Of a DNA stretch of 6,760 bases, positions 1 to 6,678 are shown piece after piece. The notes beneath the pieces are model-generated. The model ran no database searches. It saw only the letters and a list, made by a program, of their open reading frames with translations, and was not told the DNA's origin. Location: positions 1 through 6,760 of the forward strand of contig NZ_QSDY01000081.1 in assembly GCF_003463825.1 (NCBI RefSeq), in the 5' to 3' direction. The first letter of the stretch is position 1; each line of letters starts with the position of its first letter. The DNA comes from Veillonella sp. AM51-8BH. GTDB lineage: Bacteria; Bacillota; Negativicutes; Veillonellales; Veillonellaceae. The position numbers and the translations under genes are program-made.

Positions 1-85
1 TAATTAATATTCATTTATTATACTCTTCATTCTTATATATTTACAAAAATGAATATACTGTATATTTCTTACATTACTAGTAGAT

Positions 86-110
86 TATAATTCCCCCAAT
101 ATGGTACTAT
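86..110 (+). promoter_or_regulatory. Possible promoter elements of the yeiH-family gene
   Basis: Two -10-like elements lie upstream of the first gene. One is a perfect TATAAT at 86-91. The other is an extended -10, TGgTACTAT, at 102-110. Neither has a good -35 hexamer 16-18 bases upstream, so the choice is uncertain. A second TACTAT at 114-119 repeats the element 9 bases further on. The transcript start would fall roughly 70-90 bases before the start codon. This is composition-level evidence in an AT-rich stretch. Confidence 0.25.
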
Positions 111-170
111 TAATACTATAGAAGAGAAACGCCACATGATACCACATATGACGTGAACTGTATGTACAGT

Positions 171-177
171 AAGGAGG
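171..177 (+). promoter_or_regulatory. Ribosome binding site of the yeiH-family gene
   Basis: AAGGAGG is a full Shine-Dalgarno match, 8 bases before the ATG at 186. It fixes that ATG as the start over the upstream in-frame GTG at 153 and ATG at 162, which have no such site. Confidence 0.85.
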
Positions 178-185
178 TTTTTATT

Positions 186-1226
186 ATGGGTATCAATCAA
201 AAAACATTGCCAGGCATTCTGCTCTGTGCAGTCCTCGCTATTCCTTGTTGGCTATTAGGCCTGGAATTTCACCTTATTGGTAGTCCAATCTTTGCCATTA
301 TCTTAGGTATAATTATTGGCTCTATATTCACATCTTGGAAACGCGAAAAAACTGGTGCCGGCATTGGATTTACATCCAAAAAGATTTTACAATGGGCCGT
401 TATTTTATTGGGCTTTGGCTTAAATATTACACAGATTTTACATGTAGGTTGGATTTCATTACCTGTCATCATTTCAACTATCGCTACATCCTTAATCGTG
501 TCCTATGTTATCTATCGACTCACTTATATCGACTCTAATACAGCCGTACTTATCGGCGTAGGTTCCTCCATTTGTGGTGGTTCTGCTATCGCTGCAGCTG
601 CACCAGTCATCAAGGCAGAGGATCAAGATATTGCCCAAGCAATCTCCGTTGTATTCTTCTTCAATGTAGTAGCAGCTTTTGTATTCCCTCCATTTGGTGA
701 TGCTATTGGTCTTTCCAATATGGGCTTTGGTCTATTTGCTGGTACCGCCGTAAACGATACATCCTCGGTAACAGCTACAGCTGCCGTATGGGATAGTATG
801 AAAGGTACTGGTACACAAGTACTAGAATATGCGACAATCGTTAAATTAACACGTACCCTTGCAATTATTCCTATTTGTTTAGGTTTAGCAAGTTACCAAG
901 TATATAAAGCAAAACAAAGTGCTGCTCAAGCTGATGGTAGCAGTGTTAGCATCGCTAAAATCTTCCCTAAATTTGTTTTATACTTTGTGATTTGTTCTCT
1001 TATTACAACAGTATTATCCTATGCGAATGTAGATATTCAATTCTTGAGTGTATTCAAAACTATTTCCAAATACTTTATTACAATGGCCATGGTTGCTATC
1101 GGACTTAATACTAATATCGTAAAATTGATAAAATCCGGTGGTTCTGCCCTTGCATTGGGTGCTTGTTGCTGGATTGCCATCACAGCAGTCAGCCTAGCTA
1201 CACAACATATGATTGGTTTATGGTAA
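186..1226 (+). CDS. YeiH family putative sulfate exporter
   Basis: This encodes a 346-residue integral inner-membrane protein of the YeiH family (Pfam Cons_hypoth698, PF03601), usually annotated as a putative sulfate exporter. The transported substrate is not firmly established for most members. About ten hydrophobic segments run through the protein, and the length is normal for the family. Family signatures visible are GVGSSICGGSAI (residues 124-135, a glycine/serine-rich re-entrant-like motif followed by the Ala-rich APVIKAED), GTAVNDTSSV (186-195), KLTRT (220-224) and AIGLNTN (304-310). The start is set by the AAGGAGG site at 171-177. The gene appears to be monocistronic: a hairpin follows 55 bases after the stop. 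In enterobacteria yeiH lies beside the LysR-type gene yeiE. Here a LysR gene is close by (2105-2989) but is separated by a lysE-type gene. Family assignment is secure; the role in sulfur-oxyanion export is inherited from the family name. Confidence 0.93.
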   Translation: MGINQKTLPGILLCAVLAIPCWLLGLEFHLIGSPIFAIILGIIIGSIFTSWKREKTGAGIGFTSKKILQWAVILLGFGLNITQILHVGWISLPVIISTIATSLIVSYVIYRLTYIDSNTAVLIGVGSSICGGSAIAAAAPVIKAEDQDIAQAISVVFFFNVVAAFVFPPFGDAIGLSNMGFGLFAGTAVNDTSSVTATAAVWDSMKGTGTQVLEYATIVKLTRTLAIIPICLGLASYQVYKAKQSAAQADGSSVSIAKIFPKFVLYFVICSLITTVLSYANVDIQFLSVFKTISKYFITMAMVAIGLNTNIVKLIKSGGSALALGACCWIAITAVSLATQHMIGLW

Positions 1227-1230
1227 GAAA

Positions 1231-1259
1231 TATACATACCTATTTTAATATGATATAAT
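1231..1259 (+). promoter_or_regulatory. Candidate promoter of the lysE-type gene
   Basis: TATACA at 1231-1236 (4 of 6 matches to the -35 consensus) is followed by a 17-base spacer and a perfect TATAAT at 1254-1259 preceded by TGa, giving an extended -10. Transcription would start near 1266. That places the hairpin at 1282-1305 inside the leader of the lysE-type gene rather than only at the end of the yeiH-family transcript. A weaker pair (TTCACC 1317-1322, TACTAT 1340-1345) lies so close to the ribosome binding site that it would leave almost no leader. Confidence 0.45.
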
Positions 1260-1281
1260 TGTATATAGTTAGAATAGTAAT

Positions 1282-1305
1282 AACCCCTCCAGTAATGGAG
1301 GGGTT
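1282..1305 (+). terminator. Hairpin terminator after the yeiH-family gene (possible leader hairpin of lysE)
   Basis: A perfect 10-base-pair stem (AACCCCTCCA at 1282-1291 with TGGAGGGGTT at 1296-1305) encloses a GTAA tetraloop. The stem is GC-rich for this DNA. The following T tract is short (TTT then CG), so termination may be incomplete. The hairpin lies 56 bases past the stop of the yeiH-family gene and 57 bases before the lysE-type start codon. Confidence 0.7.
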
Positions 1306-1350
1306 TCGTGCTACTATTCACCTTATTAGTACTTTATCATACTATAGTTA

Positions 1351-1356
1351 GGAGGG
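1351..1356 (+). promoter_or_regulatory. Ribosome binding site of the lysE-type gene
   Basis: GGAGGG is 5 bases before the ATG at 1362. It supports that start, where the protein begins directly at its first membrane helix as LysE proteins do, over a GTG at 1308 that would add 18 residues. Confidence 0.8.
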
Positions 1357-1361
1357 TTAAC

Positions 1362-1979
1362 ATGTACTTCTTACAAGGACTTCTTGTCGGTCTCGCAACA
1401 TTTGCCCCTGTTGGCATGCAAAACCTCTTCATCATCAACACAGCATTGGTACAACCTATACGTCGTATCATATTGACCCTTATCATATTGGCACTATTTG
1501 ATATGAGCCTCAGTACGGCAGCCTTCTTTGGTATCGGCGCCATTCTTGAAATGTGGCCGCTTACAAAGCTTATCGTACTCCTTTTTGGGGGCCTACTGAT
1601 TGTGTACATGGGCTTTAATATATTCAGAACTGAACCAGATATGCACAATGTAAATACGAATATTCCAATTCGTAAAATTATCCTATCCGCTATCGCTGTA
1701 TCCTGGGGGAATCCTCAAGCCGTTCTTGATGCAACTATGATGCTCGGCGCCTTTCAAGCTAATATACCTGAAGAAGGTATTTATTATTTCTTTGGAGGCT
1801 TCCTAGCTATGACCCCAATGTGGTTTGGAGCCTTGGCTGCCACCATGCATTTATTAGCTAAAAAAATAAAAATCACCCATATGGCGTGGATCAATCGCTT
1901 CTGTGGTGCAGTACTCGTCATTTATGGCATAAAATTATTCATCGATGGAGTCACAATGTTCTTAGAATATTTTAATTAA
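1362..1979 (+). CDS. LysE/ArgO-type amino acid exporter
   Basis: This encodes a 205-residue inner-membrane protein of the LysE superfamily, probably exporting a basic amino acid such as lysine or arginine. The N-terminus LQGLLVGLATFAPVGMQN (residues 4-21) matches the LysE/ArgO branch, which carries APxGxQN, rather than the RhtB branch, where GPN is usual. Further support is an acidic residue in the second helix (D47), a hydrophobic third helix around 65-87, and the second-half motif WGNPQAVLD (115-123), which corresponds to the conserved W-NP-LD motif of the family. Five to six membrane helices and the length of about 200 residues fit the family. The start follows a GGAGGG site. The gene is followed after 31 bases by a strong palindromic terminator, so it is likely monocistronic. 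A LysR-type regulator gene is convergent to it. LysE/ArgO genes are often controlled by LysR-type proteins (LysG, ArgP), usually divergently placed, so a regulatory link here is only possible. Exact substrate is unknown. Confidence 0.9.
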   Translation: MYFLQGLLVGLATFAPVGMQNLFIINTALVQPIRRIILTLIILALFDMSLSTAAFFGIGAILEMWPLTKLIVLLFGGLLIVYMGFNIFRTEPDMHNVNTNIPIRKIILSAIAVSWGNPQAVLDATMMLGAFQANIPEEGIYYFFGGFLAMTPMWFGALAATMHLLAKKIKITHMAWINRFCGAVLVIYGIKLFIDGVTMFLEYFN

Positions 1980-2010
1980 AATAACTTTAATACCGCAATC
2001 TATAGACAGT

Positions 2011-2038
2011 AAAGCCGTTAGCATATGCTAACGGCTTT
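2011..2038 (+). terminator. Terminator of the lysE-type gene, possibly bidirectional
   Basis: A perfect 28-base palindrome has half-sites of 14 bases (AAAGCCGTTAGCAT and its complement) and folds into a long stem with a small central loop. The plus-strand tail is TTTT then ATATTG. On the minus strand the stem ends in TTT then ACTG, so it could also stop the convergent LysR gene, whose stop codon is 67 bases away. Confidence 0.88.
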
Positions 2039-2104
2039 TATATTGTAATTGTTTATTTGTTATATGACGATTAAATTTATTTTCCATAATCCGTCTTTGA
2101 TACG

Positions 2105-2989
2105 TTAAAACTCTGCTAAAACTTGTTTAAACATTTCTCTAAAGGCTTCTACATAGGTGTTATTTTGATTTTGTTGCGATACAAAGTAGTAATTGCGCTC
2201 CATCGATTTACCATGGTTAGTTAATACCTTGCGCTCAATACCTGGCATGGAGTCGGTTAAATATTTAAAACGATCAAGCAGCAATAGTCCTTGTTGACCT
2301 GCTACTAAATAGCGCGCCTCCTCTAATGTACGAGCATATGCAAAGGCACCGGCATAACCAATGGCCTTACGATAATGTTCTTCCTCAGCTAGCGTATACT
2401 TACCGCGACAAACTAAGATAAGTGGTAAGTCATCAATAGTTTTAATTTCGACGCTACCTTCCTTTGTATAACCTTGTGGCACCTCAATTATGGTGATCGC
2501 CTTATCAATCAAAAAACTTTCATAATCATCAGATAAAATCTGCCACTGATCATTAAATATTACATCCACACGACGATCATCTAACATGCCATATAGTTCC
2601 TCATGGCTGCCACTATACATGCGGATATCTAGGTTTTTATAGCGTTTAGCCATGCGAATGACCGTTTGCTGCATAGCCATCCCACTATAGCGATTTAAAT
2701 AGCCAATTCGTAAGCTAACACGTGCATCTGTACCAATGCGGGTTGTTTCTACCTTAATAGCGTGAAAGCGTTCTAGTAATTTTTTACCAGATCGATATAA
2801 ATATTGCCCCGCTGGTGTTAGGTGAAAGCTTCGTTTTTCTCGTACCATCAGCTCCACGCCTAAACTCGTTTCAAGGGCTTTAATTTGTTGTGAAATAGCA
2901 GATTGAGACACATACTGCTCTGTCGCAGCTTGAGTAAAACTATTATTATCAACTACACACACAAAATACTCTAATTGTTTCAACAACAT
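2105..2989 (-). CDS. LysR-type transcriptional regulator
   Basis: This encodes a 294-residue LysR-type transcription factor, the normal length for the family. The N-terminal winged helix-turn-helix covers about residues 4-63 with the typical pattern: LKQLEYFV at the start, SFTQAA (17-22), SQSAISQQIKALE (28-40) as the recognition helix region, and LTPAG (57-61) at the wing. A linker helix (about 62-88) leads to the effector-binding domain, which opens at LRIGYLNRY (93-101). The start is supported because HTH homology begins at residue 3-4. The ribosome binding site is weak (GAGAG, 2999-3003, 9 bases upstream), so expression may be low, as is common for regulators. The gene is convergent to the lysE-type gene and codirectional with the frameshifted MFS gene upstream, with no clear terminator between. 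Possible targets are the MFS gene, lysE-type or yeiH-family genes, or itself. The effector cannot be told from sequence. Confidence 0.93.
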   Translation of the reverse strand: MLLKQLEYFVCVVDNNSFTQAATEQYVSQSAISQQIKALETSLGVELMVREKRSFHLTPAGQYLYRSGKKLLERFHAIKVETTRIGTDARVSLRIGYLNRYSGMAMQQTVIRMAKRYKNLDIRMYSGSHEELYGMLDDRRVDVIFNDQWQILSDDYESFLIDKAITIIEVPQGYTKEGSVEIKTIDDLPLILVCRGKYTLAEEEHYRKAIGYAGAFAYARTLEEARYLVAGQQGLLLLDRFKYLTDSMPGIERKVLTNHGKSMERNYYFVSQQNQNNTYVEAFREMFKQVLAEF

Positions 2990-3017
2990 AACGATACACT
3001 CTCATCTCTCTTATAAT

Positions 3018-3040
3018 TAGTAGCCTTACTCTATCTACTA
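3018..3040. promoter_or_regulatory. Inverted repeat, possible LysR operator
   Basis: TAGTAG (3018-3023) and CTACTA (3035-3040) are perfect complements separated by 11 bases. They lie 29-51 bases upstream of the LysR start codon. LysR proteins commonly bind interrupted dyads near their own promoter, so this is a candidate autoregulatory site. The arms are short, and chance occurrence in AT-rich DNA is possible. Confidence 0.35.
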
Positions 3041-3090
3041 GCCCACTACACAACATACACCAACCCCTCTCATTGGTATTTGCTACTCAC

Positions 3091-3119
3091 ATAATATTTT
3101 TCTACAACTACAACTACAA
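3091..3119 (-). promoter_or_regulatory. Candidate promoter of the LysR gene, built from the hexamer array
   Basis: On the minus strand TATTAT (3096-3091; 5 of 6 matches to the -10 consensus) lies 17 bases downstream of a TTGTAG hexamer (3119-3114; matches the TTG of a -35). That hexamer is one unit of the tandem array at 3102-3146. The leader would be about 95 bases. The -35 is only a half match, so the call is tentative. Confidence 0.3.
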
Positions 3120-3146
3120 CTACAACTACAACTACAACTACAACTA
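3102..3146. repeat. Tandem hexamer repeat (CTACAA)7.5
   Basis: Seven perfect copies of CTACAA run from 3102 to 3143, followed by a half copy CTA (3144-3146). On the minus strand it reads TTGTAG. The array lies in the gap between the end of the frameshifted MFS gene (3172) and the LysR start (2989). It is not inside a supported coding frame. Perfect copies suggest recent expansion by slippage. Confidence 0.97.
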
Positions 3147-3171
3147 TTATATTTCATTGAAAGCATCTTCA

Positions 3172-4376
3172 CTATGATGAACTGCTTTCACGAGACATAA
3201 CTAAATTACGGTATACAAACCAAGACGCCACAAAGAATATCGCTGCCGTAGACCAGAACACAGCACCATATCCAAAGGCACGCGCAATAATACCACTAAT
3301 AACAGGGCCTAATACATTACCCATCATGGCTACACTAGATACGGCGCCAAAGACAATGCCGCGTCGCTCAATAGGGACAGCCTTGGATATCAGCGTATTT
3401 GCAATTGGCGTAATAAAGCCATAAAGAATCCGGCTATAGCACGGAATATGCCTAGTCCCCATATACTAGGCATTAAGTATTGCAAAATAAATAAGGAGCC
3501 CACTGCCCATGTAGCAGTAAAGATAATACGAGGCATGGTCAATCGTTGTGTTACCTTACCGATTGAAATGGATGCTAAGGCACTGAATACACCAGCACCG
3601 AAGATAATAATACCAACAATAGTCGCCACAAACTCGTCAGTCATATGCATATAGTGCTTAATATATAACGGTAAAATAGGACCTATACCTGTAATACCAA
3701 AATTACACAAGAATAGCATTCCTACAAGGAGACGTACACGAGGTATAGATAAAAAATATTTAATCAGCGAAATTTCTGATACACTTTCATCCACCTTATG
3801 TTTGAACTGTAAATTGGGCATTAAAAAATAAATCCCTAACATACAAATCCCAGTCAATGCAGAAAATACCAAAAATGGTGCACGATAACCTAAGAAGTCG
3901 GCCACAAGGCCACCCATGAGCGGTCCAAAGACGAGGCCCATAACCATAGACGCTTGGTATAAGCCCATTGCCCAAGGCACTTTATTCTCAGGTGTTATAA
4001 GGACAATAATAGCTAATCCTATCGGCACATAACCACCCACAACACCTTGCAAAATACGTAGAATCAATAATTGCATTGGCGTCTGTGTAAAAGCACAAGC
4101 TCCAACAGTAATCATCAGAATAAACAAAATGAGCATCATTACCTTACGAGGGCCCCATTGATTTGCCTTACGAGACCAATAAGGTGCACTAAGTGCTACC
4201 ATTAAAGGCGTAACCCCAGATACAATCCCTGCCCACATAGCCGCCTGTCCTTGATCATGAAGTCCCAGCTCAGCCAAAAACAAAGGAATAAACGAAACCA
4301 CCCCTATAATGGTTATACCGCCACCAACCTGTATGGTACAGATTAGGTATATAATTCGTTTCCAAGAAGAATCCAT
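3172..4376 (-). pseudogene. MdtG-like MFS efflux transporter, frameshifted
   Basis: This is a major facilitator superfamily exporter of the DHA1 drug:proton antiporter type, close in pattern to MdtG, that would sit in the inner membrane with 12 helices. The first frame (4376 down to 3390) gives 318 native residues plus 10 aberrant ones. The remaining 83 residues (YGFITPIANT onward) continue in the -1 frame to the stop at 3172. Restoring one T in the minus-strand TTT at 3425-3423 joins them into a 401-residue protein of normal length. Visible signatures are the loop 2-3 motif A region around APYWSRKANQWGPRK (64-78), an arginine in helix 4 (LRILQG, 106-111) and the helix 5 motif C GLVFGPLMGG (147-156), typical of exporters. 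The start ATG at 4376 has AGAAGG 6 bases upstream. The rest of the gene shows no decay, so the lesion is either recent or a sequencing error. It would remove about the last two and a half helices. Substrate is unknown. Confidence 0.85.
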
Positions 4377-4382
4377 AGTGAC

Positions 4383-4388
4383 CTTCTT
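4383..4388 (-). promoter_or_regulatory. Ribosome binding site of the MFS gene
   Basis: AGAAGG on the minus strand is 6 bases before the ATG at 4376. It selects that start over the in-frame ATG at 4412, which would add 12 residues (MCKYILIRKKVT) not expected before the first helix. Confidence 0.65.
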
Positions 4389-4420
4389 TCTTATCAGTAT
4401 ATACTTACACAAAACAATAG

Positions 4421-4450
4421 AATATACTCATAATATTATTGTATCGTAAA
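4421..4450 (-). promoter_or_regulatory. Candidate promoter of the MFS gene
   Basis: On the minus strand TTTACG (4450-4445; 4 of 6) is followed by an 18-base spacer and TATATT (4426-4421; 5 of 6). It lies directly after the terminator at 4455-4504, where a fresh promoter is needed, and would give a leader of about 38 bases. Confidence 0.4.
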
Positions 4451-4454
4451 CTAC

Positions 4455-4504
4455 AAAAAAAGACCATCTCTTCCACATATAAAGGGTAGAGATGGTCTCT
4501 TTTT
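4455..4504 (-). terminator. Strong bidirectional terminator
   Basis: A perfect 10-base-pair stem (GACCATCTCT at 4462-4471 with AGAGATGGTC at 4488-4497) is flanked by a run of seven A on the left (4455-4461) and TCTTTTT on the right (4498-4504). Read on the minus strand, it ends in seven T, a textbook terminator for the ferric-reductase-like gene, whose stop is 51 bases upstream. It also separates that unit from the MFS gene. Confidence 0.9.
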
Positions 4505-4554
4505 AGTTCTATGATTATACGACTTTTATAAGAATAAAAGTACGTATACATCAT

Positions 4555-5160
<606 letters not shown>

Positions 5161-5165
5161 ATAAA

Positions 5166-5171
5166 CCTCAC
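5166..5171 (-). promoter_or_regulatory. Ribosome binding site of the ferric reductase-like gene
   Basis: GTGAGG is 5 bases before the ATG at 5160. The string GTGAGGTTTAT before the start codon is the same as that before the OmpM-like gene, apart from one extra T there. Confidence 0.7.
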
Positions 5172-5305
5172 TATTTCTTATACAAACTACCAGTATATAT
5201 CTAGTTGGCCTAATGTAGCATGCTAACAATTTCAATCCACATAGCATTCTACTTAGAACTTAAAACTAATTAGTTATTAAATCCAGATCCATCCTAAAAT
5301 TAGAA

Positions 5306-6577
5306 CTAGAATTTGAAGTTGAGGTCTGCACGGTAGAAATCATTTACACGGTTACCATCTTGTGTTTTCGCATGGAAGCCATAGTATGCATTAATACCAA
5401 TATTTTTCTCTGGTGCGTAAGATGCACCTAATAGCCATGCTTTATAACCTTCATACCGTGTTTTCTTCAATAAATCATTAGATTCATATTTTTGCGTTTT
5501 AAATACTGGGGCATTTTTGGCTTGATCAAAGTAATCTAAGCGGATAACCCAAGAGTTCTTCTTGTTAATTTTATAATCGCCCCATTTAACGCCTACGTTC
5601 CAAACATCGGAATCACTCAAGCCAGATGCTTTTACCCACTCGCCATCAATACCGAATTTACCAACATTATATTTAGCATTAAAGCCATATACATTATCGA
5701 ATTCGTTATTTTTCTTGCCATTACCCATACGTACATTTGTTGTACCTACATGAGCAAACATACCGCCAAAGCTAAAGCGATCATTAACAGCTACATGAGC
5801 ATTAATAAGACCTACATCACTATTATCAGCTTTACTAGTCTTAGCAAAACGGCCTGCTGTCATATAACCATATGCACCATTTAATGTAACCTTTTTACCT
5901 AGCTTCGCTGTAGCACCTACACCATCAAAGTTAGAGCTATAAATCAAGCCACCACCAAATTTTTGGGTATAACGACCAGCATCAACTACAACATTTTTAC
6001 CGAATTTATGCTCTACATATGCTAAATCCCAATTAGCTTGAGCCTCTTTAGAACTATCACCTAGTTCAATAGAGCCTGTTGTAATACGAGCTTTTACAGA
6101 TGTATTTTTATTAACCTTTGCATCTAGGCCTAAACGTACACGGGCTGTAAGTTTATCTTCGTAATCATAACCATCGATCCCCTCTCTACCGATGTAGTTG
6201 ATACGAGCATCACCAGTAACCTTTACATTGCCTACGCGATCTTCCAATTTAGCTACACGCACACCAAGTGTATTCAATTCATTGGAAAACTCATCGGCCA
6301 AGCGGTTCAACATAGCTTGTTGTTCTGCATTAGCACGATCTTGATTAGCCATGCCTTTCGCAATCATTTGAGCCATTTCGTAACGAGTAATGTTATTTTG
6401 GCCTTTAAAAGTACCATCAGGATAACCATTGATAATACCAGCTGTAGCCAATTGATCTACTGCTTGGTATGCCCAGCTATCGGACGGAACATCGGAAAAT
6501 GGATTAACAGCAAACGCTGTAGCCATACCCATCATGGCTGCCAATGCAAAAGCACTGGTCATTTTACGTTTAATCAT
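5306..6577 (-). CDS. OmpM-like outer membrane porin with SLH domain
   Basis: This encodes a 423-residue protein with the OmpM architecture of Negativicutes, which ties the outer membrane to peptidoglycan and can act as a porin. A signal peptide (residues 1-23, MIKRK then a hydrophobic stretch, likely cut after AFA) is followed by one SLH domain (about 27-77), with FSDVPSDSWAYQAV, the GIINGYPDGTF core (47-57) and the closing ITRYEMAQMIAKG (63-75). A coiled-coil stalk spans about 82-117 (LNRLADEF, LGVRVAKLEDRV). From about 118 the sequence turns into alternating beta-strand pattern with many Gly, Tyr and Lys, ending LNFKF, with the terminal Phe expected for Bam-assembled barrels. Length is normal for the family. 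The start ATG at 6577 follows GTGAGG; the in-frame GTG at 6589 is part of that ribosome site. The gene is monocistronic or leads the ferric-reductase-like gene downstream. A Fur-box-like site overlaps its promoter. Which OmpM paralogue it is cannot be said. Confidence 0.93.
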   Translation of the reverse strand: MIKRKMTSAFALAAMMGMATAFAVNPFSDVPSDSWAYQAVDQLATAGIINGYPDGTFKGQNNITRYEMAQMIAKGMANQDRANAEQQAMLNRLADEFSNELNTLGVRVAKLEDRVGNVKVTGDARINYIGREGIDGYDYEDKLTARVRLGLDAKVNKNTSVKARITTGSIELGDSSKEAQANWDLAYVEHKFGKNVVVDAGRYTQKFGGGLIYSSNFDGVGATAKLGKKVTLNGAYGYMTAGRFAKTSKADNSDVGLINAHVAVNDRFSFGGMFAHVGTTNVRMGNGKKNNEFDNVYGFNAKYNVGKFGIDGEWVKASGLSDSDVWNVGVKWGDYKINKKNSWVIRLDYFDQAKNAPVFKTQKYESNDLLKKTRYEGYKAWLLGASYAPEKNIGINAYYGFHAKTQDGNRVNDFYRADLNFKF

Positions 6578-6583
6578 AATAAA

Positions 6584-6589
6584 CCTCAC
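6584..6589 (-). promoter_or_regulatory. Ribosome binding site of the OmpM-like gene
   Basis: GTGAGG is 6 bases before the ATG at 6577. Its own GTG is in frame and could be mistaken for an earlier start, but translation from it would add MRFI ahead of a normal signal peptide and leave no ribosome site. Confidence 0.75.
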
Positions 6590-6634
6590 ACAATAAATAA
6601 TGATTAATAAAAATAAAGAAACAATGAGTTATAT

Positions 6635-6653
6635 GACTATAATTATCATTATC
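6635..6653 (-). promoter_or_regulatory. Fur-box-like operator upstream of the OmpM-like gene
   Basis: The minus-strand sequence GATAATGATAATTATAGTC matches the classical 19-base Fur box (GATAATGATAATCATTATC) at 16 of 19 positions, with the first 12 identical. It lies 58-76 bases before the start codon and overlaps the predicted -10 element, the position expected for iron-dependent repression. The match is to an enterobacterial consensus, and AT-rich DNA raises chance matches. Confidence 0.55.
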
Positions 6654-6678
6654 ATATTTAACATACAGATAATAGCAA
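6651..6678 (-). promoter_or_regulatory. Candidate promoter of the OmpM-like gene
   Basis: On the minus strand TTGCTA (6678-6673; 4 of 6) is followed by a 16-base spacer and TATGAT (6656-6651; 5 of 6). Transcription would start near 6644, giving a leader of about 67 bases. The -10 shares three bases with the Fur-box-like site. Confidence 0.45.

Noticed and set aside
1308..1361. In-frame GTG start for the lysE-type gene with GGAGGGG just before it
   Set aside because: The purine run is the right arm of the 1282-1305 hairpin and would be sequestered. The 18 extra residues are not expected in LysE proteins, which begin at the first helix, and ATG 1362 has its own good ribosome site.
3059..3079. 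Hairpin ACCAA/TTGGT in the LysR leader
   Set aside because: It has only five base pairs with a nine-base loop and no T tract. It is too weak to call as a terminator or riboswitch.
3102..3146. Hexamer array as a CRISPR array or as coding dipeptide repeat
   Set aside because: Units are only 6 bases with no spacers. No start codon with a ribosome site leads into the array and the MFS stop lies outside it.
3420..3428. Programmed -1 frameshift in the MFS gene
   Set aside because: The codons at the junction (TTC TTT ATG) do not form a slippery heptamer in the zero frame, no stimulatory hairpin is evident, and MFS exporters are not known to use such recoding. A lost T is simpler.
3448..3654. Plus-strand open frame opposite the MFS gene, and similar frames at 269-472, 335-538, 1037-1321, 1337-1648 and 6317-6607
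   Set aside because: They overlap well-supported genes on the other strand or in another frame, have no recognisable domain, and are best explained as shadows of the real coding frames.
5216..5225. Palindrome TAGCATGCTA before the ferric-reductase-like gene, resembling the core of the 2011-2038 terminator
   Set aside because: It is only 10 bases with no loop and no T tract, so it is not a terminator. The resemblance is short and likely chance.
5253..5307. TTAGAACT repeated at 5253-5260 and 5300-5307 around the end of the OmpM-like gene
   Set aside because: This is an 8-base repeat in AT-rich sequence with no wider similarity. There is no sign of an inserted element or attachment site between the copies.
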